Shown: positions 1 through 5,832 of the stretch, piece after piece
How the letters are laid out: every line of letters begins with the position of its first letter
How positions within the stretch are numbered: position 1 is the stretch's first letter
Origin: Ruminococcus sp.
GTDB lineage: Bacteria; Bacillota; Clostridia; Oscillospirales; Ruminococcaceae
Length of the DNA: 7,056 bases
Assembly (NCBI GenBank): GCA_017544125.1
Contig: JAFYET010000074.1
Location: 1 to 7,056 of the forward strand
Reading direction: 5' to 3'
Made by a program: the position numbers and the translations under genes
Notes under the pieces: model-generated
Database searches by the model: none
Told to the model about the DNA's origin: nothing
What the model saw: only the letters and a program-made list of their open reading frames with translations

Positions 1-231
1 CCCCGAGAGAACCCTCGTCGGCGTGCCTTCAAGCAGCTTTTCAAGCTCGCCCGCCTTGCTCTCATCGCATATGCAGGCATACTGCACATCAAACTCTTTT
101 GCCTGCTGTGCCAGCAGCTTGACATTTGAGTTTGCAGAAAGTGCCGCTACTCTTATTTTATGCGCTTTTGCGACCTCTAATGACTGTGTGCCTATCGACC
201 CTGTCGAGCCGAGTATTGATATGACCTTCAT
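1..231 (-). CDS. dxr: 1-deoxy-D-xylulose 5-phosphate reductoisomerase, N-terminal part (cut by window edge)
   Basis: Dxr (IspC) converts 1-deoxy-D-xylulose 5-phosphate to 2-C-methyl-D-erythritol 4-phosphate with NADPH, the committed step of the MEP isoprenoid pathway in the cytosol. Only the first 77 residues are visible, from the ATG at 231-229 to the left edge. They begin MKVISILGSTGSIGTQSLEV, and GSTGSIGTQSL (residues 8-18) is the hallmark NADPH-binding loop of this family. The following alternating strand and helix pattern, with ALSANSNVKLLAQQAKEF near residues 30-47, is also typical. The start is supported by TAAGGA (241-246) 9 nt upstream. The catalytic domain lies outside the window. 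It is the last visible gene of the pyrH-frr-uppS-cdsA-dxr block, but stands 202 nt after cdsA, so it may have additional transcriptional input. Seen: motif and RBS. Known: function of the family. The assignment is very secure. Confidence 0.96.
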   Translation of the reverse strand, partial: MKVISILGSTGSIGTQSLEVAKAHKIRVAALSANSNVKLLAQQAKEFDVQYACICDESKAGELEKLLEGTPTRVLSG

Positions 232-346
232 TCTATCATTTCCTTACTGCTCATTTTATAAATATCGTACATTTGTTGCATATATCTGTAACCGGATCTT
301 GTACGCTTTGTCTGTTGCAATTACTAAAAAACTGTGTTAATCTAAG

Positions 347-385
347 TTTAGAAGGGGTGAAAGAGAAACGCCCACGCCCTCTAAA
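347..385 (-). repeat. 13-bp imperfect inverted repeat with 13-nt loop, upstream of dxr
   Basis: The arms are 347-359 (TTTAGAAGGGGTG on the plus strand) and 373-385 (CACGCCCTCTAAA), separated by 13 nt. Read as minus-strand RNA the arms pair at 12 of 13 positions: 11 Watson-Crick pairs and one G-U, with one C-C mismatch. No U-run follows directly; the nearest (six T) begins about 16 nt downstream. It is therefore not a standard intrinsic terminator. It may be a leader RNA structure, a processing site or a palindromic repeat element. The pairing is seen in the sequence; any role is inference. Confidence 0.55.
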
Positions 386-395
386 TAACACTTAA

Positions 396-427
396 AGGGG
401 CAGCCTGTGTTTTAACAGACTCCCCCT
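396..427 (-). terminator. Possible weak terminator or mRNA hairpin after cdsA
   Basis: The arms are 396-408 and 415-427 with a 6-nt loop, starting 6 nt beyond the cdsA stop codon. On the minus strand the stem AGGGGGAGTCTGT pairs with ACAGGCTGCCCCT, with one G-G mismatch and one G-U pair. The 3' side runs into TTTAAGTGTTATTT, which is T-rich but broken. It may therefore act as a leaky terminator that lowers transcription into dxr, or as a 3'-end stabilising stem. The position just after a stop codon favours a role in mRNA ending or attenuation. Confidence 0.5.
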
Positions 428-433
428 GAAATA

Positions 434-1252
434 TTACATTATCAGCCCCATTGAGAATACATAGTACATAAAGGGCGCAACTATCAAAACGCTGTCAAAC
501 CTGTCCATAACGCCGCCATGACCGGGCATTATGTTGCCGTAGTCCTTTATGCCTGTCTGTCTCTTGATAAGCGAAGCACTCAGGTCGCCTACAAGCCCCA
601 GCAGTGCGCAAAGCATACCGCTTACAAATAAAGCCAGGTATTTGAGCGAAGGTCCGTCAAGTGCATAATCGTATATAAGCCCTATTATAAGCATTATCAC
701 GCCGTTTGAAAGCACGCCGCCTATAAGCCCCTCAACAGTCTTTTTCGGTGATATCTTGGGGCAGAGCTTAGTTTTGCCAAAGAAAGTTCCTGCAAAATAA
801 GCGCCCGAGTCAGCAAGCCACGCACCGCACAGGGTTATAACCACCATAAACAGCCCGTGCTCGTAATGGTTCATATTGAGCAGCGCCTCAAATGCAAAGG
901 GTACAAAATACCCAAGCGCTAAAAGCTGTAGTATCTGCTCATACTTTATGCTCTCATGCTCTCTGAAAAAGCTGACGAGCATCGCAAGCACGAAAAGCCC
1001 GAATATACGTCTGCCATACCCTATCTTGTAGGACGAATCAAACATATGCCCCACGCAGACAAGCCCGCCGTAGGTGTAGCATATGCAGTTTTGTATAAAC
1101 AGCTTATCAAGCTTTGTTGCCTTGAAAAGCTCCATAAGCGCCACGACCACAAGAAAGCCGATAGCAAGCTCAAAAATGAATGTCTCATGAAGTGCCAGCA
1201 CGATGATCGCTATCACAAGCGCAACAGCGGCTGAGATTATCCTTGTTTTCAT
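434..1252 (-). CDS. cdsA: Phosphatidate cytidylyltransferase (CDP-diacylglycerol synthase)
   Basis: CdsA is an integral membrane enzyme that joins phosphatidic acid and CTP to give CDP-diacylglycerol and diphosphate, the branch point for bacterial phospholipids. The 272-residue protein is highly hydrophobic, with about eight predicted membrane segments starting near residues 5-25. The family signature lies at residues 227-253: SLIKRQTGIKDYG followed by MPGHGGVMDRFD, including the conserved K-D and H-G-G-x-x-D-R-x-D residues. Further conserved blocks are DSGAYFAGTFFGKT (148-161), SPKKTVEG (168-175) and GDLSASLIKR (222-231). Length is normal for the family. The ATG at 1252 lies 6 nt after the uppS stop codon. 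The only candidate Shine-Dalgarno, GGGGGT inside the last uppS codons, sits about 12 nt away, so translational coupling to uppS is likely. The assignment is secure. Confidence 0.97.
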   Translation of the reverse strand: MKTRIISAAVALVIAIIVLALHETFIFELAIGFLVVVALMELFKATKLDKLFIQNCICYTYGGLVCVGHMFDSSYKIGYGRRIFGLFVLAMLVSFFREHESIKYEQILQLLALGYFVPFAFEALLNMNHYEHGLFMVVITLCGAWLADSGAYFAGTFFGKTKLCPKISPKKTVEGLIGGVLSNGVIMLIIGLIYDYALDGPSLKYLALFVSGMLCALLGLVGDLSASLIKRQTGIKDYGNIMPGHGGVMDRFDSVLIVAPFMYYVFSMGLIM

Positions 1253-1258
1253 TAAGTG

Positions 1259-1990
1259 TCAAATACCCCCGTATCTTCTGTTTCTGTCATTGAACGCTAT
1301 TATAGCGTCTTCAAGATCCTTGCCCTTGAAATCAGGCCACAGGATATTTGTGTAGTAGAATTCAGCATATGCCGACTGCCATATCAGAAAGTTTGACAGC
1401 CTCTGCTCGCCGCTCGGTCTTATGATAAGGTCGGCAGCGGGTATATCCTCGGTGTAGAGGTTTTGCTCTATAAGCTGCTCCGTCACGTCCTGCTCGGTTA
1501 TTTTGCCGTCAAGTGCGAGCCTGACTATATTCTTTACCGAGTGGCATATGTCATCACGCCCGCCGTAGTTTATAGCCAGCACCAGTGTCATCGAATCAAA
1601 GTGCAGAGAATCCTCCTCAACGCTTTTCATCTTTCTTTGCAGCGTCTCACTCAGCATCGAGCGGTCGCCTATAAAGCGAACTCTTATGTTCTCCTCGATG
1701 AAATCCCTTACCTCGTCAAGGTATTTCTCAAAGAGATCCATTATAGCATCGACCTCGTCCTTGGGTCTTTTCCAGTTTTCGGTGGAAAAAGCATAGTAGG
1801 TCACATATTTGACCCCCAAAGCCTTGGCATATCTTGTTATAGCCCTGAAATTCTTCGCACCCTCACGGTGCCCTATCTTCCTCGGCATACCACGCTTTTT
1901 AGCCCAGCGGCCGTTGCCGTCCATTATAATGCCGATATGCTCGGGGACTTTCAGCCCCTGCGGAAGAGTTGTTACGACAGGCTTTGCCAT
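1259..1990 (-). CDS. uppS: Undecaprenyl diphosphate synthase (cis-prenyltransferase)
   Basis: UppS condenses isopentenyl diphosphate units onto farnesyl diphosphate in cis configuration to make the C55 lipid carrier precursor for peptidoglycan and other wall polymers. The 243-residue protein has every expected motif in order: HIGIIMDGNGRWAKKRG (18-34, catalytic Asp24), FSTENW (68-73), NYGGRDDI (141-148) and the C-terminal signature DLIIRPSGEQRLSNFLIWQ (187-205), followed by AYAEFYY with the conserved Glu210. Length is typical. The ATG at 1990 is preceded by AAAGGCGG (1998-2005) at 7 nt spacing and lies 16 nt after the frr stop. It links functionally to dxr downstream, which makes the isoprenoid precursors it consumes, and to cdsA only through shared membrane biogenesis. 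A trans-prenyltransferase is excluded by the motifs. Confidence 0.97.
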   Translation of the reverse strand: MAKPVVTTLPQGLKVPEHIGIIMDGNGRWAKKRGMPRKIGHREGAKNFRAITRYAKALGVKYVTYYAFSTENWKRPKDEVDAIMDLFEKYLDEVRDFIEENIRVRFIGDRSMLSETLQRKMKSVEEDSLHFDSMTLVLAINYGGRDDICHSVKNIVRLALDGKITEQDVTEQLIEQNLYTEDIPAADLIIRPSGEQRLSNFLIWQSAYAEFYYTNILWPDFKGKDLEDAIIAFNDRNRRYGGI

Positions 1991-2006
1991 TCAAACACCG
2001 CCTTTA

Positions 2007-2561
2007 TCAGATAGAAAGAACTTCCTTCTCCTTAGCAGCAACGGTCTCGTCTACCTTCTTGACCATCTTGTCCGTTACCTTCTGAATCTTCTCCTCAGCC
2101 GTCTTTACATCGTCCTCGGTTATCTCGTTGTTCTTCTTCATGTTCTTTATCTTGTCCATAGCGTCACGTCTGATAGAGCGAACAGCAACCTTTGTGTCCT
2201 CGCCCATCTTCTTAACGTCCTTAACTATCTTCTTTCTGTCCTCCTCAGTCATCTGAGGGAACATGAGCCTGAGCACCGAGCCGTCATTCTGAGGGTTTAT
2301 GCCCACGTCAGAAGCCTGTATAGCCTTCTGTATCGGCACAAGAAGTGTCTTATCCCAGGGCTGCACCACAAGAACTCTTGCCTCGCTGACAGAAACGGTA
2401 GCCAGCTGGTTTATGGGTGTAGCTGTGCCGTAGTAATCAACAGTGACCTTGTCGAGAACGCCGGGGTTAGCTCTGCCGGCTCTTATAGTGCCGTAGTCAG
2501 CCACCAGAACGTTTATCGACTTTTCCATTTTCTCCTGTGCCTTGTTTATAACTGTATTCAT
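2007..2561 (-). CDS. frr: Ribosome recycling factor
   Basis: RRF acts with EF-G after termination to split the 70S post-termination complex so that ribosomes can be reused. The 184-residue product has the normal length and conserved blocks: IRAGRANP (26-33), VDYYGTATPINQLA (41-54), QPWDK (67-71), MFPQMTEEDRKK (100-111) and VRSIRRDAMDKIK (127-139), whose arginines (128, 131, 132) contact rRNA in the family. The charged heptad-like regions at the N and C ends fit the three-helix bundle of domain I, with the beta-rich domain II (about 31-104) between. The ATG at 2561 has AGAGGT (2568-2573) at 6 nt spacing, and the gene follows pyrH by 18 nt. Adjacency to pyrH is one of the most conserved pairings in bacteria. 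The assignment is very secure. Confidence 0.98.
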   Translation of the reverse strand: MNTVINKAQEKMEKSINVLVADYGTIRAGRANPGVLDKVTVDYYGTATPINQLATVSVSEARVLVVQPWDKTLLVPIQKAIQASDVGINPQNDGSVLRLMFPQMTEEDRKKIVKDVKKMGEDTKVAVRSIRRDAMDKIKNMKKNNEITEDDVKTAEEKIQKVTDKMVKKVDETVAAKEKEVLSI

Positions 2562-2579
2562 GACCTTACCTCTTTTCTT

Positions 2580-3287
2580 TTATTCCTGCACCAGTGTGCC
2601 TATTTCCTTGCCCATGCAGGCATCATATATATTATCCGGTCTTGAAAGATCGAAAACGAGTATCGGAACCTTGTTATCCTGACAAAGAGCAGCAGCGGTA
2701 GCGTCCATTACCTTCAAGCCCTTTGAAAGTATCTCGTTGAATGTCAGCTTGTCATACTTGACAGCATCTTTATACTTGTGGGGGTCTTTATCATATACGC
2801 CGTCAACCATAGTAGCCTTGAAGAAAATATCAGCCTCTATCTCAGCAGCTCTCAGTGCAGCAGCTGTATCGGTGGAGAAGAAGGGGTTGCCTGTTCCGCA
2901 GCCGAATATAACAACTCTGCCCTTCTGGAAGTGTCTTATAGTCTTGTTTCTGATGTAGGGCTCTGCCACCTGCGGCATTGAGATAGCTGTCTGAACTCTT
3001 ACCTCAAGCCCTAAATGCTCAAGACCGTCAGCAACAGCCAAAGCGTTCATGGCAGTAGCGAGCATACCTATGTGGTCAGCCCTTGTTCTGTCCATAGCGC
3101 CGCTTGATCTTCCTCTCCAGAAGTTGCCGCCGCCCACGACGATACCTATCTCAACACCTGCATCAGCGCATTTCTTGATGCTCTGACCGAACTTGTTTAT
3201 CACCTCATAATCAAGCCCTGTCTTCTTGTCACCCGCAAGCGCCTCGCCGCTGAGCTTTAAAAGAATTCTTTTGTATTTCGGTTCCAT
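2580..3287 (-). CDS. pyrH: UMP kinase
   Basis: PyrH phosphorylates UMP to UDP with ATP in the cytosol, a hexameric enzyme of the amino-acid-kinase fold that is usually activated by GTP and inhibited by UTP. Motifs, numbered from the ATG at 3287: [11 protein letters not shown] (9-19, phosphate binding), [13 protein letters not shown] (48-60), [14 protein letters not shown] (71-84, UMP site), [20 protein letters not shown] (128-147) and DGVYDKDP (162-169). The product is 235 residues, the usual size. A GTG at 3296 is in frame and would add three residues, but AAGGAG (3296-3301) overlaps that codon. The same Shine-Dalgarno is 8 nt from the ATG at 3287, so I take 3287. It is the first gene after a strong promoter. 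The family and start are both well supported. Confidence 0.97.
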   Translation of the reverse strand: MEPKYKRILLKLSGEALAGDKKTGLDYEVINKFGQSIKKCADAGVEIGIVVGGGNFWRGRSSGAMDRTRADHIGMLATAMNALAVADGLEHLGLEVRVQTAISMPQVAEPYIRNKTIRHFQKGRVVIFGCGTGNPFFSTDTAAALRAAEIEADIFFKATMVDGVYDKDPHKYKDAVKYDKLTFNEILSKGLKVMDATAAALCQDNKVPILVFDLSRPDNIYDACMGKEIGTLVQE

Positions 3288-3295
3288 ACTCAACA

Positions 3296-3301
3296 CTCCT
3301 T
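3296..3301 (-). promoter_or_regulatory. Ribosome binding site that fixes the pyrH start
   Basis: On the minus strand this reads AAGGAG. Eight bases separate it from the ATG at 3287. It would overlap the alternative in-frame GTG at 3296, which rules that codon out as a practical start. Confidence 0.85.
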
Positions 3302-3325
3302 TTTATCATAACATTCCATGATATA

Positions 3326-3354
3326 ATTATACAATATTTCCCGTCAAATGTAAA
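3326..3354 (-). promoter_or_regulatory. Vegetative (sigma-A type) promoter for pyrH-frr-uppS-cdsA
   Basis: On the minus strand a -35 element TTTACA (3349-3354, five of six consensus bases) is followed by a 17-nt spacer and a perfect -10 TATAAT (3326-3331). Transcription would begin near 3319, giving a leader of about 32 nt before the pyrH ATG. Upstream of the -35 lie A-tracts (T-runs on the plus strand at 3367-3372 and 3378-3382) that resemble an UP element. A weaker overlapping option, TTGAAT with 19 nt to TAAAAT, lies further upstream. The promoter sits just downstream of the terminator of the preceding unit, which strengthens the call. Confidence 0.85.
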
Positions 3355-3385
3355 GAGATTTTACCGTTTTTTAATTGTTTTTATT

Positions 3386-3420
3386 CAAAACAAAACAGCC
3401 GCCCGTTTAAGGCAGCTGTT
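3386..3420 (-). terminator. Rho-independent terminator of the der-plsY-gpsA-yjbQ-hydrolase unit
   Basis: On the minus strand AACAGCTGCC (3411-3420) pairs with GGCGGCTGTT (3394-3403) to form a 10-bp stem with one G-U pair and a 7-nt loop. TTGTTTTG follows, and together with the stem-end T bases it forms the U-rich tail. It begins 9 nt after the hydrolase stop codon. There is no strong T-run on the plus-strand side, so it is probably one-directional. Confidence 0.9.
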
Positions 3421-3429
3421 ATAAGTATA

Positions 3430-4380
3430 TTATTTCTTTTTACCGTCAAGCGAGGCAATAAATGTCATCATTTTCCCGCTTACTTCTTCCGTTTTCTCAT
3501 TGTGAACGCTGTGCCCGCAGTCAAGCTCTACAAGCTCCGCCTTGTTTCCCTTGGCAAAGTCCTTCTGTATCTGCACCCAGTTATCAAGCCCGGTGTCATT
3601 TCCGTTTGATGAGAACATAAGCATAGGTATCCCCGGTATCGGCTTTTTGTCTATCTGCTCAACCGCATCTGATATAGCCCGTGTCTCGTTTATAACATCG
3701 TCATTGACCGCTTTCTGGCAGGCAATGGCACGGTATACCTCTTTTTCGTGCTTTGTCAGGTTATCAGGCAGCGTGCTGTCGCCGTAGAAAAACCTTATAA
3801 TACCCACTGCACGCCCGAGTGATGCAAACCGCTCATATCTCTCGGTCGCCTTGAAATCGCACCCATCGTATGACCTTGGCAGCGCCATATCAAGCCCGAT
3901 TATAGCCTCGACCTCATCAGGGTATTCCTGCGCCCACATCAGAGCTTCAAGACCCGACATCGAGTGCGGGCAGAGTATCAGCTTGCCCTTTATACCGGCT
4001 TTTTTGAGCGCTTCCCTGTCCTGCCTGAGTATCTTGTCAAAAGGCCTGTGCTCTTCCACAACATCGCTGAACCCGTAGCCGAATTTCTCGATGACCACTA
4101 TCCTAACATCGTCAAGCTGCGAATACAGCCCCTTGAAATCCAGTATCGGCGATGCCACCCCCGAGCCTGCGAGGAACACGACCGTGTGCTTTGCTTCTCC
4201 TCGTGAGAAAATGCACATCTTGTGCCCATCGACCTCGACCATCTGCCCCAGCGGGTCTTCAAGCAGCTCGCTTTCCTTTATCATCATTACTCTGTTGTAT
4301 ATAAAAACCGCCAGCAGAGCAACTAAAAACACGATAAAGAGCACTATCAGCGCCTTGCCGATAACTTTTAACACTCTCAT
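3430..4380 (-). CDS. Membrane-anchored alpha/beta hydrolase, substrate unknown
   Basis: The 316-residue protein starts with a short basic stretch and one strongly hydrophobic segment (residues about 9-29), a membrane anchor or uncleaved signal that would place the catalytic domain outside the cytoplasm. The rest shows an alpha/beta hydrolase core: VVFLAGSGVASP (67-78, oxyanion-hole loop), IEKFGYGFSD (97-106), the nucleophile elbow CPHSMSG (137-143) with probable nucleophile Ser140, and CGHSVHNE (288-295) with probable catalytic His290. The acid is less clear; Asp262 and Asp266 are candidates. The elbow has Pro-His-Ser-Met-Ser-Gly instead of the common Gly-His-Ser-Met-Gly-Gly. The ATG at 4380 is 21 nt after the yjbQ stop, with GGGGGTG just upstream. 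As last gene of an operon with plsY and gpsA it might act on lipids or acyl esters, but that is only inference. It could equally be a peptidase-like or general esterase. Confidence 0.85.
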   Translation of the reverse strand: MRVLKVIGKALIVLFIVFLVALLAVFIYNRVMMIKESELLEDPLGQMVEVDGHKMCIFSRGEAKHTVVFLAGSGVASPILDFKGLYSQLDDVRIVVIEKFGYGFSDVVEEHRPFDKILRQDREALKKAGIKGKLILCPHSMSGLEALMWAQEYPDEVEAIIGLDMALPRSYDGCDFKATERYERFASLGRAVGIIRFFYGDSTLPDNLTKHEKEVYRAIACQKAVNDDVINETRAISDAVEQIDKKPIPGIPMLMFSSNGNDTGLDNWVQIQKDFAKGNKAELVELDCGHSVHNEKTEEVSGKMMTFIASLDGKKK

Positions 4381-4401
4381 GATGACACCCCCGATGAGCC
4401 G

Positions 4402-4797
4402 TCAGCCCTTGATTATCTTTACAAAGAAATTCCTCGTCCTCGGTCCGTCAAATTCGGTGAAATATATCCCCTGCCATGTGCCTAAAAGCAGCCTGCCGTC
4501 CTCAATTATAACTGTGGCGCTGTTGCCTATAACGCTTGATTTCAGGTGCGCTGCCGAGTTGCCCTCGGCGTGCTTGAACTGATACCTGTCGGGGAATGTG
4601 GCATCAAGTGCATATATAAGGTCGGTAACAACATCGGGGTCGGCATTTTCGTTTATGGTAATGCCTGCCGTAGTATGCGGGCAGTAAACAACCGCAATGC
4701 CGCTCTCCACCATGCTCTCGTTGACAGCCTGCCTTACGTAGCTGGTGATGTTGTAAAAGTTTTCCTTTTCCGTTTTTAATGTATAGCTGTATACCAT
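4402..4797 (-). CDS. yjbQ: YjbQ/UPF0047 family protein
   Basis: This 131-residue protein belongs to the YjbQ (UPF0047) family of small single-domain proteins. The E. coli and some other members show a weak secondary thiamine-phosphate synthase activity, but the true physiological role is unsettled. The family signature is clear: SSVIGNSATVIIEDG (87-101) running into LLLGTWQGIYFTEFDGPR (103-120). Other conserved sites are PHTTAGITINE (40-50), DPDVVTD (53-59) and the histidines His76 and His84, which with His41 form the likely metal or ligand site. The frame stays open upstream to an ATG at 4833 inside gpsA. The ATG at 4797 fits better: GGGAGGA (4804-4810) is 6 nt away, and the protein then starts MVYSYTLKTEK like its relatives. 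Only 1 nt separates it from the gpsA stop, indicating translational coupling. Confidence 0.92.
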   Translation of the reverse strand: MVYSYTLKTEKENFYNITSYVRQAVNESMVESGIAVVYCPHTTAGITINENADPDVVTDLIYALDATFPDRYQFKHAEGNSAAHLKSSVIGNSATVIIEDGRLLLGTWQGIYFTEFDGPRTRNFFVKIIKG

Positions 4798-4798
4798 A

Positions 4799-5809
4799 TC
4801 ATTTCCTCCCGAGGAAGCCGTCCTCAGTTTCATTTTTGTTAGGTCTTGACATAAGCGTGTTTATTGACTCCTTAGGCGATATTCCGCCAAAAAGTATACC
4901 GTAAAGCTGCTCTGTGATAGGCAGCTCAATGTTAAGGCGCTTTGCAAGCTCATATGCATTCTTGGTACATTCATAGCCCTCAACTGTGCCTATACGCCTT
5001 ACAGCCTCATCGGGGGCAACCCCCTGCCCGATAAGTATACCCGCACGCCTGTTGCGGCTGTGCATACTTGTGCAGGTTACTATCAGGTCACCAAGCCCTG
5101 TAAGCCCCGCAAAGGTGTTTCTGTCAGCGCCCATGGCTATGCCTATCCTTGCTATCTCGGTAAGACCTCTTGTCATGAGGGCAGCCTTTGTGTTGTCGCC
5201 AAGCCCGAGACCGTCGCATACACCGGCAGCAAGGGCAATGATGTTTTTGAGCGAACCGCCTATCTCGCAGCCCACAACATCATCATTGACATATATCCTG
5301 AATGTCTGGTTAGAAAGCGCCTGCTGAACGTAATATGAGACCTCTCTGTCAGTCGAAGCCACAACTATCGTCGTAGGAATGCCCCTGCCTATCTCCTCAG
5401 CGTGAGAAGGACCTGAAAGCACCGCCGTCCTGTTATCGGGGAAGCTCTCATCGGTCACTTCGCTCATCAGCTTGAGGCTCTCAGGCTCAAGACCCTTGGC
5501 AGTGTTTACCACGATAGACTCACGGCTTATGAAAGGCTTTGCCTCCTCGCAAACGCTGCGGCAGAACTTTGTGGGTATGCCGAGTATAACGATATCAGAG
5601 CCGCTGACCTGTGATATATCCGTTGTCAGCTTTACAGCCTTGGGTATCATTACCCCGGGCAGCTTTGACCTTAACTCGCCCGACCTTTTTATAGTATCTA
5701 TCTCGTCCTGAAACTTGCTCCAAACAGTAACATCATGCCCGCCGTTAACACACATAACAGCCAGCGAAAGCCCGAAACCGCCCGAACCTAAAATAGTTAT
5801 CTTAGCCAT
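4799..5809 (-). CDS. gpsA: NAD(P)+-dependent glycerol-3-phosphate dehydrogenase
   Basis: GpsA reduces dihydroxyacetone phosphate to sn-glycerol 3-phosphate in the cytosol, supplying the backbone of phospholipids. The 336-residue protein has an N-terminal Rossmann fold with ILGSGGFG (6-13), the NTAKGLE loop (102-108, Lys105) and LSGPSHAEEIGRG (131-143). The C-terminal helical domain carries GGSLKNIIALAAG (184-196) with catalytic Lys188, TGLGDLIVTC (237-246), and the substrate-binding SRNRRAG (251-257). Length is normal. The ATG at 5809 is preceded by GGAGGTG (5815-5821) at 5 nt, a strong ribosome binding site. It lies 23 nt after plsY, whose enzyme uses its product, so the pair forms a metabolic module. 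The assignment is very secure. Confidence 0.98.
   Translation of the reverse strand: MAKITILGSGGFGLSLAVMCVNGGHDVTVWSKFQDEIDTIKRSGELRSKLPGVMIPKAVKLTTDISQVSGSDIVILGIPTKFCRSVCEEAKPFISRESIVVNTAKGLEPESLKLMSEVTDESFPDNRTAVLSGPSHAEEIGRGIPTTIVVASTDREVSYYVQQALSNQTFRIYVNDDVVGCEIGGSLKNIIALAAGVCDGLGLGDNTKAALMTRGLTEIARIGIAMGADRNTFAGLTGLGDLIVTCTSMHSRNRRAGILIGQGVAPDEAVRRIGTVEGYECTKNAYELAKRLNIELPITEQLYGILFGGISPKESINTLMSRPNKNETEDGFLGRK
4804..4810 (-). promoter_or_regulatory. Ribosome binding site that fixes the yjbQ start
   Basis: On the minus strand this reads GGGAGGA, 6 nt before the ATG at 4797 and inside the last codons of gpsA. No comparable site serves the longer option at 4833. Confidence 0.8.
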
Positions 5810-5832
5810 AAACGCACCTCCGTAAAAGTGAA

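Larger units (their letters stand above)
232..433 (-). other. cdsA-dxr intergenic leader (202 nt)
   Basis: This is the longest gene-free stretch in the window. Read on the minus strand it contains two hairpin-forming inverted repeats in a row (396-427, then 347-385), an AT-rich segment, and the dxr ribosome binding site. I find no good coding potential on either strand. No promoter here is convincing: TTACAG followed 19 nt later by GATATT is the best minus-strand candidate for dxr, and it is weak. I do not recognise a known riboswitch or structured RNA. Whether dxr is read through from cdsA or separately initiated cannot be settled from sequence alone. Confidence 0.6.

Noticed and set aside
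23..340. Plus-strand open frame of 105 codons over the start of dxr and its leader
   Set aside because: The first two thirds are antisense to the diagnostic Dxr NADPH-binding region. The remainder runs into non-coding AT-rich sequence with no ribosome binding site.
315..343. Possible plus-strand promoter, TTGCAA with 17 nt to TAATCT
   Set aside because: The -10 element matches the consensus at only three of six bases, and no plus-strand gene follows.
1463..2014. Plus-strand open frame of 183 codons within uppS
   Set aside because: It is fully antisense to uppS, whose motifs account for the sequence; no family motif and no initiation signal.
1809..2645. Plus-strand open frame of 278 codons across uppS, frr and pyrH
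   Set aside because: It lies antisense to three unmistakable conserved genes. The translation is leucine- and histidine-rich without any recognisable domain, and I see no ribosome binding site. It is a by-product of minus-strand codon use.
3326..3346. TTGACG as the -35 element for the pyrH promoter
   Set aside because: It is closer to the classic -35 by eye, but stands only 10 nt from TATAAT. TTTACA at exactly 17 nt is the workable element.
4091..4582. Plus-strand open frame of 163 codons across the hydrolase and yjbQ
   Set aside because: It is antisense to two supported genes and crosses their boundary. The serine- and threonine-rich composition is typical of a reverse-frame shadow.
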